Positions 1-7,357 of a stretch of DNA of 19,723 nucleotides are shown here, piece after piece. Source of the DNA: Planctomycetota bacterium (GTDB lineage: Bacteria > Planctomycetota > Phycisphaerae > WQYP01); assembly GCA_021852225.1 (NCBI GenBank), contig JAJZOA010000105.1:1-19723 (forward strand), read 5' to 3'. The first letter of the stretch is position 1; each line of letters opens with the position of its first letter. The notes beneath the pieces were generated by a model. That model saw only the letters and a list, made by a program, of their open reading frames with translations. It had not been told where the DNA came from and searched no databases. The translations under genes and the position numbers were made by a program.

Positions 1-182
1 CCGCAAGTCGGGCAGTGCGTCATTGTGTTGGACTGTGTGGCAGTTGCATTCGATTCGGTATCTCATTTTGTGTTCTCCTTGTGGGTTGCGTAATAGGCTG
101 CGATAGCGCTTGGTGTGAATGCGTCTTTGGCCCGTGGGCGTTTTGTGCTGATCTGCGGGATTTCTGGGGTGGCGGTTGTTTT

Positions 183-209
183 TTGCCCCCCTTCCCCGCG
201 TCCTATAAT
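183..209 (+). promoter_or_regulatory. Possible sigma70-type promoter
   Basis: A perfect -10 box TATAAT lies at 204-209. The best -35 candidate is TTGCCC at 183-188, giving a short 15-nt spacer; TTTGCC one base upstream gives 16. Transcription would begin near 216 and run through both hairpins towards tig. The -10 is strong and the -35 weak, so this is a candidate only. Confidence 0.35.
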
Positions 210-265
210 GAATGTTATGTTAAATTGATCTATTTTGTACCATATTGCGAATTAGCCCCTTTGCG

Positions 266-292
266 GACTCTTGTTTTTATATTTGAAGAGTC
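266..292 (+). repeat. Inverted repeat (hairpin 1) in tig leader
   Basis: GACTCTT (266-272) is matched perfectly by AAGAGTC (286-292), with a 13-nt AT-rich loop. It lies about 50 nt after the predicted start of a transcript from the TATAAT box. No T-run follows, so it does not look like an intrinsic terminator. Confidence 0.5.
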
Positions 293-330
293 TACTTATC
301 TGGCCACAGACTTGCCGACAATTCCGCTAA

Positions 331-357
331 CTGCGGGCTGATTCTCATCCCCCGCAG
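331..357 (+). repeat. Inverted repeat (hairpin 2) in tig leader
   Basis: CTGCGGG (331-337) and CCCGCAG (351-357) form a perfect GC-rich 7-bp stem around a 13-nt loop. No T-run follows. With hairpin 1 it may form a structured leader or small RNA; arm and loop lengths are the same in both (7 and 13 nt). Confidence 0.5.
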
Positions 358-698
358 GCAGACAGCCTGATTCGTCGACTTGGGTTATCTATTTTCGTGC
401 GGACTGCTGATGGGAATCGGCAATCCAATCTATCATCGCGATGGTCGACGCGGAAGGCTTAAATTCAGAAGGTTTGCATTTGTTCGCGACTGACCTTACC
501 ATTCAAACCACGCTTACCGCAAATAGGCGTTGCGTCGCGAGGTACCGGTATTCAATGTACCAGGCGTTGGTCGCGATGGAATAGCTCGAAATTTTCCGCT
601 CATACACGCGGGTTTTTCCGTTCCATCAGAACCTGAAAGATAAGAGTTTTTTACTTTGCCGGCACCCGACGCGCCCGGCGGTTTTTTGGAGATTTCTC

Positions 699-2114
699 AT
701 GGCGGAAAATGCATTGGCCCAGCAGGAAGACGTGATTATTGCCACCGAACTTGAATCGCTAAGTTCTGTAACCAAAAAAGTCCAAGTGACTGTTCCTGTG
801 GAAACGATCAATCAGAAAACCCGTGAAACCATGACCCAGATCCGAAAAGACGTGGTCATTCCGGGCTTTCGCCGGGGCCGCGTACCCAACCGTGTTCTGG
901 AGAAGAAACTCGGTGGCGGCCTGAATGACGAAGTTCGCAACCACCTTGTTGAAGCCGCACTGCGGCAAGCCATATCCAAGTATGAACTTAAGGTTGTAGG
1001 GCAGCCGAGGACGTCGCCCCCGATTCCGGAATTACCGGCCAATGGCCCCATGGAATTCAGTATTGAACTTGAAGTGGCACCTGAATTCCCTCTTCCGGAT
1101 CTCGCCTCTTTTGAGATTTTTGAACCCCAGTTGACCGCCAATGATGAGCGCTTTAATGCCGCCCTGGGCCACTTGCAAAAAAGCCTTGGCACTTGGGAAA
1201 ATGTGTCCGGTGGCACCGCGGCCGCCGAGGACCGGTTGACCGTTGACGTTAATATTACGACTGAAGATGGCACTGTCATTGTGGATCAGAAAGACGCGAC
1301 GATTCCAGTCGCCGCCGGTTCCATGGCGGGCGTTCAATTTGATGATCTGGGCGAAAAATTGACCGGTCTGAGCGTCGGTGATTCAACAACGCTCGAAAAA
1401 ATTGTTCCAGATACCCACCGCCGGGAAGACCTTCGCGGTCGGAAGTTTATTGTGAAACTGAATTTAAAGGCGATTTCACGTTTGAACGTTCCGGAGTTGA
1501 CGGATGAACTCGCAATAGCAAATGGTTTTGATAATTTGGCGGAACTGCGTGAATCCATGCGTTCCGCCTTGGAAAGCCGCATCCGGACTGATACCCAACA
1601 GGCCAAGCGCAACCAGTTGGTTCGCAAGCTTGTAGATGCGATTCAGATTGACCTGCCGCCCCGGCTGACCCAACGCATGAATCTCGAAGTTTTCCGCCGT
1701 GAGGCTACCGACCTGATTAATCGCGGTGTGCCGGTGCCCAATATTGAAAAAGCAGTCTCCACTTTGCAGGATTTTTCTCACCAGGAAGCGGAGTTTGAAC
1801 TGCGGCAGATGTTTATCCTTTCCAGGCTGGCGATTCAGTTTGACGAATCGGTTTCCGACCAAGAAGTTAATGCGGCCATCACACAGACCGCCCTACTCAA
1901 TGGCGAACGACCGGAAGTCGTGCGCCGACAAATGGAAAAAATGGGCCAGCTCGAACAGGTGGCCCAACGGGTTCTGGAACACAAAGTTCTGGATCGGGCA
2001 CTTCTTCAGTGCAAGGTTACTCCGGTTGATGAAGCCACATGGAAGCAGCATCTGGCTTCCAACCAGAATGCCGGCCAGATTGCGGCAACCCCGGCGGCAG
2101 CGGATGCCACCTGA
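699..2114 (+). CDS. tig: Trigger factor (ribosome-associated chaperone)
   Basis: Trigger factor docks at the ribosome exit tunnel and shields nascent chains. The ribosome-binding signature is clear at residues 55-63 (PGFRRGRVP), within an N-terminal domain covering about residues 25-130. A PPIase-like middle domain (about 165-265) and a long C-terminal chaperone region rich in charged helices follow. The 471-residue length suits the family, with some 20 extra residues at the N-terminus. The start is supported by GGAGA at 688-692, six bases before ATG. The middle domain is degenerate: the IPGFE-type aromatic motif of the active site is absent, so prolyl isomerase activity is doubtful. In many bacteria clpP and clpX follow tig; here a fusion enzyme does, 54 nt downstream. 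The identity is firm. Confidence 0.95.
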   Translation: MAENALAQQEDVIIATELESLSSVTKKVQVTVPVETINQKTRETMTQIRKDVVIPGFRRGRVPNRVLEKKLGGGLNDEVRNHLVEAALRQAISKYELKVVGQPRTSPPIPELPANGPMEFSIELEVAPEFPLPDLASFEIFEPQLTANDERFNAALGHLQKSLGTWENVSGGTAAAEDRLTVDVNITTEDGTVIVDQKDATIPVAAGSMAGVQFDDLGEKLTGLSVGDSTTLEKIVPDTHRREDLRGRKFIVKLNLKAISRLNVPELTDELAIANGFDNLAELRESMRSALESRIRTDTQQAKRNQLVRKLVDAIQIDLPPRLTQRMNLEVFRREATDLINRGVPVPNIEKAVSTLQDFSHQEAEFELRQMFILSRLAIQFDESVSDQEVNAAITQTALLNGERPEVVRRQMEKMGQLEQVAQRVLEHKVLDRALLQCKVTPVDEATWKQHLASNQNAGQIAATPAAADAT

Positions 2115-2168
2115 AACGGCGCATCGGCGTAAATCACGGGATGATGGCCTGGCGCAAAGAGATGCGGC

Positions 2169-3674
2169 ATGATGGAAACAGCGAAGATGAGCGGTGCGCC
2201 AACTGAAGCCCCCCGCCAGAGCAGCCCGGATCAGCGGCATCGGGAAATGCTTCGCGATTTTGGCGCATCGCACTATCTGGAACTTCGTGCCAGTTACGAA
2301 CGAAATGCCTATTTCCACCGCTATTTGAACCGCATCATTTCGCGCCAGATTCCCCCCGGTGCCAGCGTGCTGGATGTCGGCTGTGGCAATGGCAATCTGC
2401 TGGCGCAATTGCGGCCGCAAGTCGGTATCGGAATTGATCTGAATCCTGAAGCCATCGCTGACGCCCGCCAGCGCCATCCCGAATTTACCTTTCATACGTG
2501 CGCGGTGGAGGATATTTCAACGATTTCCCTCCCGAAGGTGGACTACGTTATTGTCTCCGGCGTGTTGCAGCAGCTTTATGATCTGCACACAGCTTTGGCG
2601 GCGATTGCCACGGTGTGCCATGCGGACACACGCCTGATTTTCTGCACCTACAGCCGCCTCTGGCAACCCTTTATCCGGCTGGCGGAAATGATAGGCCGCA
2701 AAATATCGCTGCCAGCGGAAAGCTGGATTCCGCCAGACGAAATCGTCAGTCTTCTCACACAGGGAAATTATACAGTAGTGCGTCAGCGGCCCGGTGTAAT
2801 TATGCCACTAGGTGTTCCGGTACTGGCCGATGTCATCAATCGCTGGATAGCCCCCCTTCCAGGCTTTCGTCACTTGCCGCTGTGCACTCTTACGGTGGCC
2901 CGGCCCCTGCGGCTGCCGGAAATGTCAAACTATACCTCTGCCCCCCCCACCGATTCTTCCGTCAGCGTGGTCATTCCCGTCCGCAATGAAGCCGGAAACA
3001 TTCAACCGCTGCTCGACCGTCTGCCGCATATGGCCAGTCGACAAGAAGTGATATTTGTGGAAGGCAACAGCACCGACAACACGTGGGAGGCGGTTCTTGC
3101 GGCCGTGGCCAGCTACCAGGGACCGATGAAGTTAACCGCCATGAAACAGGATGGAAAAGGCAAAGGCGATGCGGTGCGAAAAGGATTTGCCGCCGCCACT
3201 GGGGAAATCCTTCTGATTCTGGACGGCGATATATCCGTTCCGCCAGAGGAATTGCCGCGGTTTGTAAATCTGATTCGCGATGGCAGGTGTGAATTCGCCA
3301 ATGGATCCCGGCTGGTTTATCCCATGGAAAAGCAGGCTATGCAGTTTTTGAATATGATCGCCAATAAATGTTTTGGCTATTTGTTTACCTATCTGCTCGG
3401 CCAGCGCGTCCGCGACACGCTGTGCGGAACCAAAGTACTTTCCCGCAACAATTACCTGCGCATTGCCGCGAATCGGGCATATTTCGGCGATTTTGACCCT
3501 TTTGGCGATTTCGATCTTCTCTTTGGCGCAGCGCATCTGAACCTGCAGATTTCTGATGTCCCGGTTCATTACAAACAGCGTGTTTATGGTGAAACAAACA
3601 TATCAAGATTCCGCCATGGCGTCATGCTGCTGCAAATGTGCCTGTTTGCTGCCCGGAAAATTACCTTTGTATAG
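2169..3674 (+). CDS. Fused SAM methyltransferase and GT2 glycosyltransferase
   Basis: This is a 501-residue two-domain enzyme. Residues about 25-240 form a class I SAM-dependent methyltransferase with motif I VLDVGCGNG at 67-75 and an acidic residue after the next strand (GIDLNP). Residues about 264-501 form a GT-A fold family 2 glycosyltransferase: it starts SVSVVIPVRNEAGN, has EGNSTDN, the metal-binding DGD at 352-354, and a dolichyl-phosphate-mannose-synthase-like region with CGTKVLSR. No transmembrane helix is evident. The likely role is transfer of a sugar from a nucleotide donor to a lipid or polymer acceptor, with methylation of the same or a related substrate; both substrates are unknown. 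The linker contains a run of eight C (2941-2948) encoding Ala-Pro-Pro. ATG at 2172 is an alternative start. The gene may be cotranscribed with tig. Confidence 0.88.
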   Translation: MMETAKMSGAPTEAPRQSSPDQRHREMLRDFGASHYLELRASYERNAYFHRYLNRIISRQIPPGASVLDVGCGNGNLLAQLRPQVGIGIDLNPEAIADARQRHPEFTFHTCAVEDISTISLPKVDYVIVSGVLQQLYDLHTALAAIATVCHADTRLIFCTYSRLWQPFIRLAEMIGRKISLPAESWIPPDEIVSLLTQGNYTVVRQRPGVIMPLGVPVLADVINRWIAPLPGFRHLPLCTLTVARPLRLPEMSNYTSAPPTDSSVSVVIPVRNEAGNIQPLLDRLPHMASRQEVIFVEGNSTDNTWEAVLAAVASYQGPMKLTAMKQDGKGKGDAVRKGFAAATGEILLILDGDISVPPEELPRFVNLIRDGRCEFANGSRLVYPMEKQAMQFLNMIANKCFGYLFTYLLGQRVRDTLCGTKVLSRNNYLRIAANRAYFGDFDPFGDFDLLFGAAHLNLQISDVPVHYKQRVYGETNISRFRHGVMLLQMCLFAARKITFV

Positions 3675-3693
3675 CCAGCACATCGCCAATCAA

Positions 3694-3858
3694 TTAGACC
3701 GCGACATGTCCAATAGATATCGCGGCTGCCCCAATTAGCAAGGCGAAATATCCTCCAAATAACCATAACCGGCAGGTGAATCTTGTGATAATTCCTGGGG
3801 CCAAAGTTGTCTGAGAATGGGCCATGCTTGCAGGCGCGATCCCGATGGCCTGAATCAT
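3694..3858 (-). CDS. Candidate small membrane protein (54 aa)
   Basis: An ATG-started - strand frame runs from 3858 to a TAA at 3694-3696. Its C-terminal half, from about residue 31, is a single hydrophobic stretch (RLWLFGGYFALLIGAAAIS), as expected of a transmembrane helix. It sits in an otherwise empty gap and converges on the fusion gene ending at 3674. No good ribosome-binding site precedes either ATG (3858, or 3825 at Met12). I recognise no family. Chance open frame is the main alternative. Confidence 0.3.
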   Translation of the reverse strand: MIQAIGIAPASMAHSQTTLAPGIITRFTCRLWLFGGYFALLIGAAAISIGHVAV

Positions 3859-3960
3859 TTAACCCAATGAACCGTGCTGCGGCGACAATGGGGACATGGG
3901 CCAGCGGCATTTCGTGTCACCCCCCCCGTCTGCCGGTCGGCCGCGGGCCCGGGAATGGAA

Positions 3961-3990
3961 TTGGCGTAAAACGCGATGGGGCCATATACT
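3961..3990 (+). promoter_or_regulatory. Predicted promoter of the TPR-protein gene
   Basis: TTGGCG (3961-3966) and TATACT (3985-3990) lie 18 nt apart. Transcription would begin near 3997, giving a leader of about 30 nt that contains GGAG at 4014-4017 before the ATG at 4026. It lies in a 350-nt gap between genes, where a new promoter is expected. The same TATACT -10 box appears in front of ribF. Confidence 0.55.
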
Positions 3991-4025
3991 GCTTCCCTTT
4001 GATTTGGCGGCCCGGAGCGGTGTAA

Positions 4026-4763
4026 ATGAAAAACGAAGAACGTCACGAACTTCAACAGAACGATCTGGTTGGCAGCATGGCTGGCCTGTATGTTTTCCTG
4101 CGAAAATACGGAGTATATATCCTGCTGGCGGTGGCGCTGGGCGTACTGGCCTGGGAGCTTTTAAATATGCATCGGGCGGCACAAAAGGCCCGGCTGCAGG
4201 CCGCCTGGATGGCATTACAAAATGCAGTATCCCCCCACCAGGTGCAGACGCAGGTGCTGGATAAGTACAAAATAGCCGCCGTGGATGCGCGGGCCTATGT
4301 CAAAATTGGCAGCATTTACCTCCAGACGGTGAACAAAGCAGACCTGAATATAATTAAAGGATTTCACCCGACCAAAGCAGAAGCGATAGCGGGTGCGAAG
4401 CTGGCATTTCGCAAGGTTATTCACACATGGCCGAAAGAAGAATTGGCGGTGGCGCGCAGCCAACTGGGACTGGCCCTGGCGTATGAGGATGCCGGGCAAT
4501 GGGCCAAGGCGGCCGCGATTTACAAGATTTTTACCCGAAAAGATGCCACTGCCATGCAGAAATCATTTGCCACACTGGCCTCATACCGCTTGGCCCATTT
4601 GAAAGCCTGGCAGTCGCCGGTGCTGGTTGGTCCTGCGATTGATTTATCTATTCCGAAAACGGTGCCGGCCAAAACTTCCGCTACCAAACCAACTAAATTG
4701 CCGCCTGGTCAGCCAGCGACCGGAACCAAGCCAGCCACCACGACTCCGGCTGCCAGCAAATGA
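4026..4763 (+). CDS. Membrane-anchored TPR-like protein (YfgM-type topology)
   Basis: A 245-residue protein with a short charged N-terminus, one transmembrane helix at about residues 29-43, an Ala-rich helical domain to about 205, and a Pro/Thr/Ala/Lys-rich tail. The segment LARSQLGLALAYEDAGQWAKAAAIY (approximately residues 139-163) has the spacing of a tetratricopeptide unit. This topology matches the YfgM/TPR_21 group of inner-membrane proteins linked to envelope protein handling; the match is by layout, so function stays tentative. The short N-terminus would face the cytoplasm and the TPR domain the periplasm. GGAG at 4014-4017 supports the start. The next gene begins 64 nt later on the same strand and is probably cotranscribed. 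Confidence 0.72.
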   Translation: MKNEERHELQQNDLVGSMAGLYVFLRKYGVYILLAVALGVLAWELLNMHRAAQKARLQAAWMALQNAVSPHQVQTQVLDKYKIAAVDARAYVKIGSIYLQTVNKADLNIIKGFHPTKAEAIAGAKLAFRKVIHTWPKEELAVARSQLGLALAYEDAGQWAKAAAIYKIFTRKDATAMQKSFATLASYRLAHLKAWQSPVLVGPAIDLSIPKTVPAKTSATKPTKLPPGQPATGTKPATTTPAASK

Positions 4764-4827
4764 CAAGCAGCGCGGCTAAGTACAAGGGCGACAGAGTGTC
4801 AGCCTATACCCCGGAGATACAGAAAGC

Positions 4828-5472
4828 ATGACCACCAACCCGATAAGCGATCTGGCCAGGCTTTCGATAACGGACTTTCTTGCCGCGCTGGCGGCCAAAA
4901 CTTCTACTCCGGGAGGCGGATCGGTTGCGGCTCTGACCGGCAGTCTGGCCAGCGCACAACTTCGCATGACCTTGTCTTATACCCTGGGCAAGAAAAAATT
5001 CGCAGACGTGGAAGCCCAACTGCAAGTGGCGGCACACAATGTGGATGGGCTGACTGCGGAATTTCTGTCCCTTATGGAACTGGACCGTGCGGCGTATGAA
5101 TCGCTATGCCGGTTTCTTAAGATGGCACCCGAACAGCAAGCCGCGGATAAGGATTTTGTTCCCGCGGCTCTGGCTGCGGTGGAAGTTCCGATCAAATGTG
5201 CTAAAGCGGCCCTGCGGCTTATTGTTCAGGCGGCGGCAATTGTGGAAAAAATAAATCCGTCGCTGATTTCCGACTTGGGCGTGTCGGTGGAATTAGCCCG
5301 CGGCGTGACGGCCTGTTGTGAATTAAACGTGCATATTAATTTGCCGGTATTGCCAGATAAAAAAGCCGCAGCGGACATGGCCCAGGAGATCTACGCCATT
5401 CGGCGGCAGGCGACGGAACTTTCGGATCAGATAGGCCGGCAGCTTCGGACCATTATGCCGCAAGTGTCCTGA
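4828..5472 (+). CDS. Formimidoyl-THF cyclodeaminase/cyclohydrolase-family protein (FTCD_C)
   Basis: The 214-residue protein matches the all-helical cyclodeaminase domain (FTCD_C, Pfam PF04961). It has the N-terminal TPGGGSVAALTGSLA motif (about residues 27-41), the VEVP followed by a Cys/Ala-rich helix in the middle, and NPSLISDLGVSVELA near 148-162. Stand-alone members include methenyl-tetrahydrofolate cyclohydrolases (FchA type) and formimidoyl-THF cyclodeaminases, which act on one-carbon units carried by tetrahydrofolate. No formiminotransferase domain is fused and no histidine-degradation gene is nearby, so a general C1 role is more likely than histidine catabolism. GGAGA at 4813-4817 precedes the ATG by ten bases. 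Confidence 0.85.
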   Translation: MTTNPISDLARLSITDFLAALAAKTSTPGGGSVAALTGSLASAQLRMTLSYTLGKKKFADVEAQLQVAAHNVDGLTAEFLSLMELDRAAYESLCRFLKMAPEQQAADKDFVPAALAAVEVPIKCAKAALRLIVQAAAIVEKINPSLISDLGVSVELARGVTACCELNVHINLPVLPDKKAAADMAQEIYAIRRQATELSDQIGRQLRTIMPQVS

Positions 5473-5486
5473 AAGCGGCATATGGA

Positions 5487-5516
5487 TTGCACGGCTGACC
5501 CGTGATTAGTTGTAAT
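5487..5516 (+). promoter_or_regulatory. Weak promoter candidate upstream of tadA
   Basis: TTGCAC (5487-5492) and TGTAAT (5511-5516) are 18 nt apart in the 221-nt gap between the cyclodeaminase-family gene and tadA. The -10 matches consensus at five of six bases, the -35 at only three. It implies a leader of about 170 nt. No terminator separates tadA from the upstream gene, so readthrough is also possible. Confidence 0.25.
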
Positions 5517-5693
5517 CGCTAGAATTTCTGATGGACTGGCGCTGATGGGGACGCCGCAACCCTAAGATGGTTTTGGCACACTGATTGCGACACGGAACAG
5601 CGGACCGTATTGTGGATGGCGGACTGCCGGGCGGATGTGCGCGACTCTTAGGACCATCGCCGAGATGCTCCGAGGCGCAACTCGAAGATTGGA

Positions 5694-6332
5694 ATGCTGA
5701 TGAACCGTTCAGAGCCATCATCACAAAAGCCGGAACAGGCGGCCGCAAGTGTTGCGATTTTTGAACCGGCAGGCCGCGTACAACATAGCCCGGCGCTTCG
5801 GTGGGATGTGCATTTTATGAATCTGGCACTAGACCTGGCCCGGCAGGCGGCACAACAGGGTGACATTCCGGTTGGTGCAATTGTGGTTCGCCAGCGCACG
5901 GCGATAGCCGGGCGGCAAACCGGCGAGGACACGGATTTACCGGAAATTGTCGGCCTGGGGGAAAATCGGCGCCATCGGAATTTTGACCCGACTGCCCACG
6001 CGGAAATTTTAGCGTTGCGCGCCGCGGGTGAAAAATGCGGGCAATGGCAATTAACCGACTGTGATCTATATGTGACTCTTGAACCGTGCCCCATGTGTGC
6101 CGGCGCACTGGTAAATGCCCGCATTCGCCGGGTAATTTTTGGCTGTTCTGATCCCAAGGCCGGCGCGGTGGAAACGCTTTTTCGACTGACTCAGGACGCA
6201 CGATTAAATCATCGGGTGGTGACGACCGGCGGAATTTGTTCGGTGGAAGCGGCCGGTCTGCTGAAGCAGTTCTTTGCGGACAAACGCAAAAACAGGATTC
6301 CCGAACCTGGTGCCGATAACGGGTCCGCCTAG
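5694..6332 (+). CDS. tadA: tRNA-specific adenosine deaminase
   Basis: TadA converts A34 to inosine in tRNA-Arg(ACG), widening codon reading. The zinc and catalytic motifs are complete: HAE at residues 102-104 (zinc His, catalytic Glu) and PCPMC at 131-135 (two zinc Cys), followed by NARIRRVIFGCSDPKAGA. Two features differ from the usual 150-170 residue enzyme. About 35 extra residues precede the fold, and an insertion of about a dozen residues (near 67-88) separates the first beta strands from HAE. Start choice is uncertain: ATG 5694 has GAAG six bases upstream, ATG 5700 has GGA six bases upstream, and ATG 5817 would remove the extension. It converges with nrnA; the two stop codons overlap. 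Confidence 0.93.
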   Translation: MLMNRSEPSSQKPEQAAASVAIFEPAGRVQHSPALRWDVHFMNLALDLARQAAQQGDIPVGAIVVRQRTAIAGRQTGEDTDLPEIVGLGENRRHRNFDPTAHAEILALRAAGEKCGQWQLTDCDLYVTLEPCPMCAGALVNARIRRVIFGCSDPKAGAVETLFRLTQDARLNHRVVTTGGICSVEAAGLLKQFFADKRKNRIPEPGADNGSA

Positions 6333-7348
6333 CCCGCAGCGGAGTGGGGAGACATCTGCAGAACGACAGCATCCACCAGTCGCTTGACGGCAACGTCCAC
6401 GGGGCCATCCAACTGGCAACCTGCGGCGCGGGCGTGGCCGCCGCCACCGAAAGCAGTACCGATTTTATTTACATCCGCCTTTCCTTTGCTGCGAAGGCTG
6501 GCGCGGAATTTTCCGCCAACGGCCTGCGCCATACATATGGATACTTCCACGTCAGCCACCATCATCGCCATATCTACCAAGCCTTCGGTCTGCCAAGGCT
6601 GGGCGTTGCAGGCAATCAGGTCGCTTTGAAGAATATGGGTGATGGCAATTTTCTGGCCGGCAAACCATTGCATATGTTCCAGGGCCAGCCGCATCAGATC
6701 CAGCTTAGCGCGGCTTTCCTGCTGTGCGGTAAGCGAATATACCTGATTGGAAGAGGCTCCGGCGGCAATTAAATTTGCCGCCAGCCGATGGGTTGCCGGA
6801 CGAACAGAATCAAATCGGAACCAGCCGGTATCCGCCACAAGGCCCGCCAGCAACGCGGTGGCGGTAAGGGTGTCAATCATTCTGTGCATCCGGTCAAAAA
6901 TATCCGCGACCAGTTCGACACATGCTGGAGTGCCGGTATCGCGTACCAGAATACCGCACGGCATGTCACCACTTATATGGTGATCCAGAATAACGATTTT
7001 TTCCGCCAGCGGCCGCAGGAGAGCCGCCGCCGGCTCAAGCTGCTGCGGAGCGCTGGTGTCCACAACCATAATCAGATCAAAGTCTGTCAGATGAGCCTGT
7101 CCCCAGTCAGCGGTGTAGTCCACAAGTGCAAAGCCGCCGCGCTCCAGCAGAAACCGCAGAGGCGCTGGCGGGGTGGAAAGGCTTACCAGTGTGGCGCTTT
7201 TGCCAAGGCCAACCAGCAGACGGCACATGGCAACCTGAGATCCAAGGGCGTCGGCATCGGGCCGGGTGTGGGTAAACACCGCCACATTGCCGCTATTGTC
7301 AAGCCGGGAAATAAGGTCGTTCATATTGACTGATATATCTTCAGACAT
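6329..7348 (-). CDS. nrnA: DHH-family phosphoesterase, NrnA-like
   Basis: A 339-residue DHH/DHHA1 enzyme, the normal NrnA size. Manganese-site motifs are all present: HTRPDADALGS at 27-37 (His27, Asp31, Asp33), VVDTS with Asp97, and LDHH at 121-124. The C-terminal substrate-binding DHHA1 domain ends with GTAFGGGGHARAAG. NrnA-type enzymes degrade two-to-five-nucleotide RNA and also dephosphorylate 3'-phosphoadenosine 5'-phosphate; related DHH enzymes hydrolyse cyclic dinucleotides, so substrate range is inferred. The ATG at 7348 has AAGGA (7359-7355) six bases upstream, and that Shine-Dalgarno overlaps the ribF stop codon. The gene should be translated in an operon behind ribF. Confidence 0.87.
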   Translation of the reverse strand: MSEDISVNMNDLISRLDNSGNVAVFTHTRPDADALGSQVAMCRLLVGLGKSATLVSLSTPPAPLRFLLERGGFALVDYTADWGQAHLTDFDLIMVVDTSAPQQLEPAAALLRPLAEKIVILDHHISGDMPCGILVRDTGTPACVELVADIFDRMHRMIDTLTATALLAGLVADTGWFRFDSVRPATHRLAANLIAAGASSNQVYSLTAQQESRAKLDLMRLALEHMQWFAGQKIAITHILQSDLIACNAQPWQTEGLVDMAMMVADVEVSICMAQAVGGKFRASLRSKGKADVNKIGTAFGGGGHARAAGCQLDGPVDVAVKRLVDAVVLQMSPHSAAG

Positions 7349-7357
7349 CGTTTTTCC

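Larger units (their letters stand above)
1..698. other. Long non-coding stretch upstream of tig
   Basis: I see no convincing gene here. The one long + frame (15-341) is rich in Cys, Trp and Phe, has no ribosome-binding site and resembles no family I know. The stretch holds a TATAAT box at 204-209, inverted repeats at 266-292 and 331-357, a GGTAC/GTACC pair at 541-561, and a 9-bp direct repeat (TCGCGATGG at 436-444 and 571-579). It could be a long 5' leader of tig, an unrecognised small RNA, or the remains of a gene. I looked for signatures of tmRNA, RNase P RNA, SRP RNA and tRNA and found none. Confidence 0.6.

Noticed and set aside
15..341. 108-residue + strand open frame
   Set aside because: Odd composition rich in Cys, Trp and Phe, no ribosome-binding site, contains both hairpin 1 and the TATAAT box, and matches no family I recognise.
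626..2495. Several - strand frames opposite tig and the fusion gene
   Set aside because: They are antisense shadows of well-supported genes, with unconstrained composition and no motifs.
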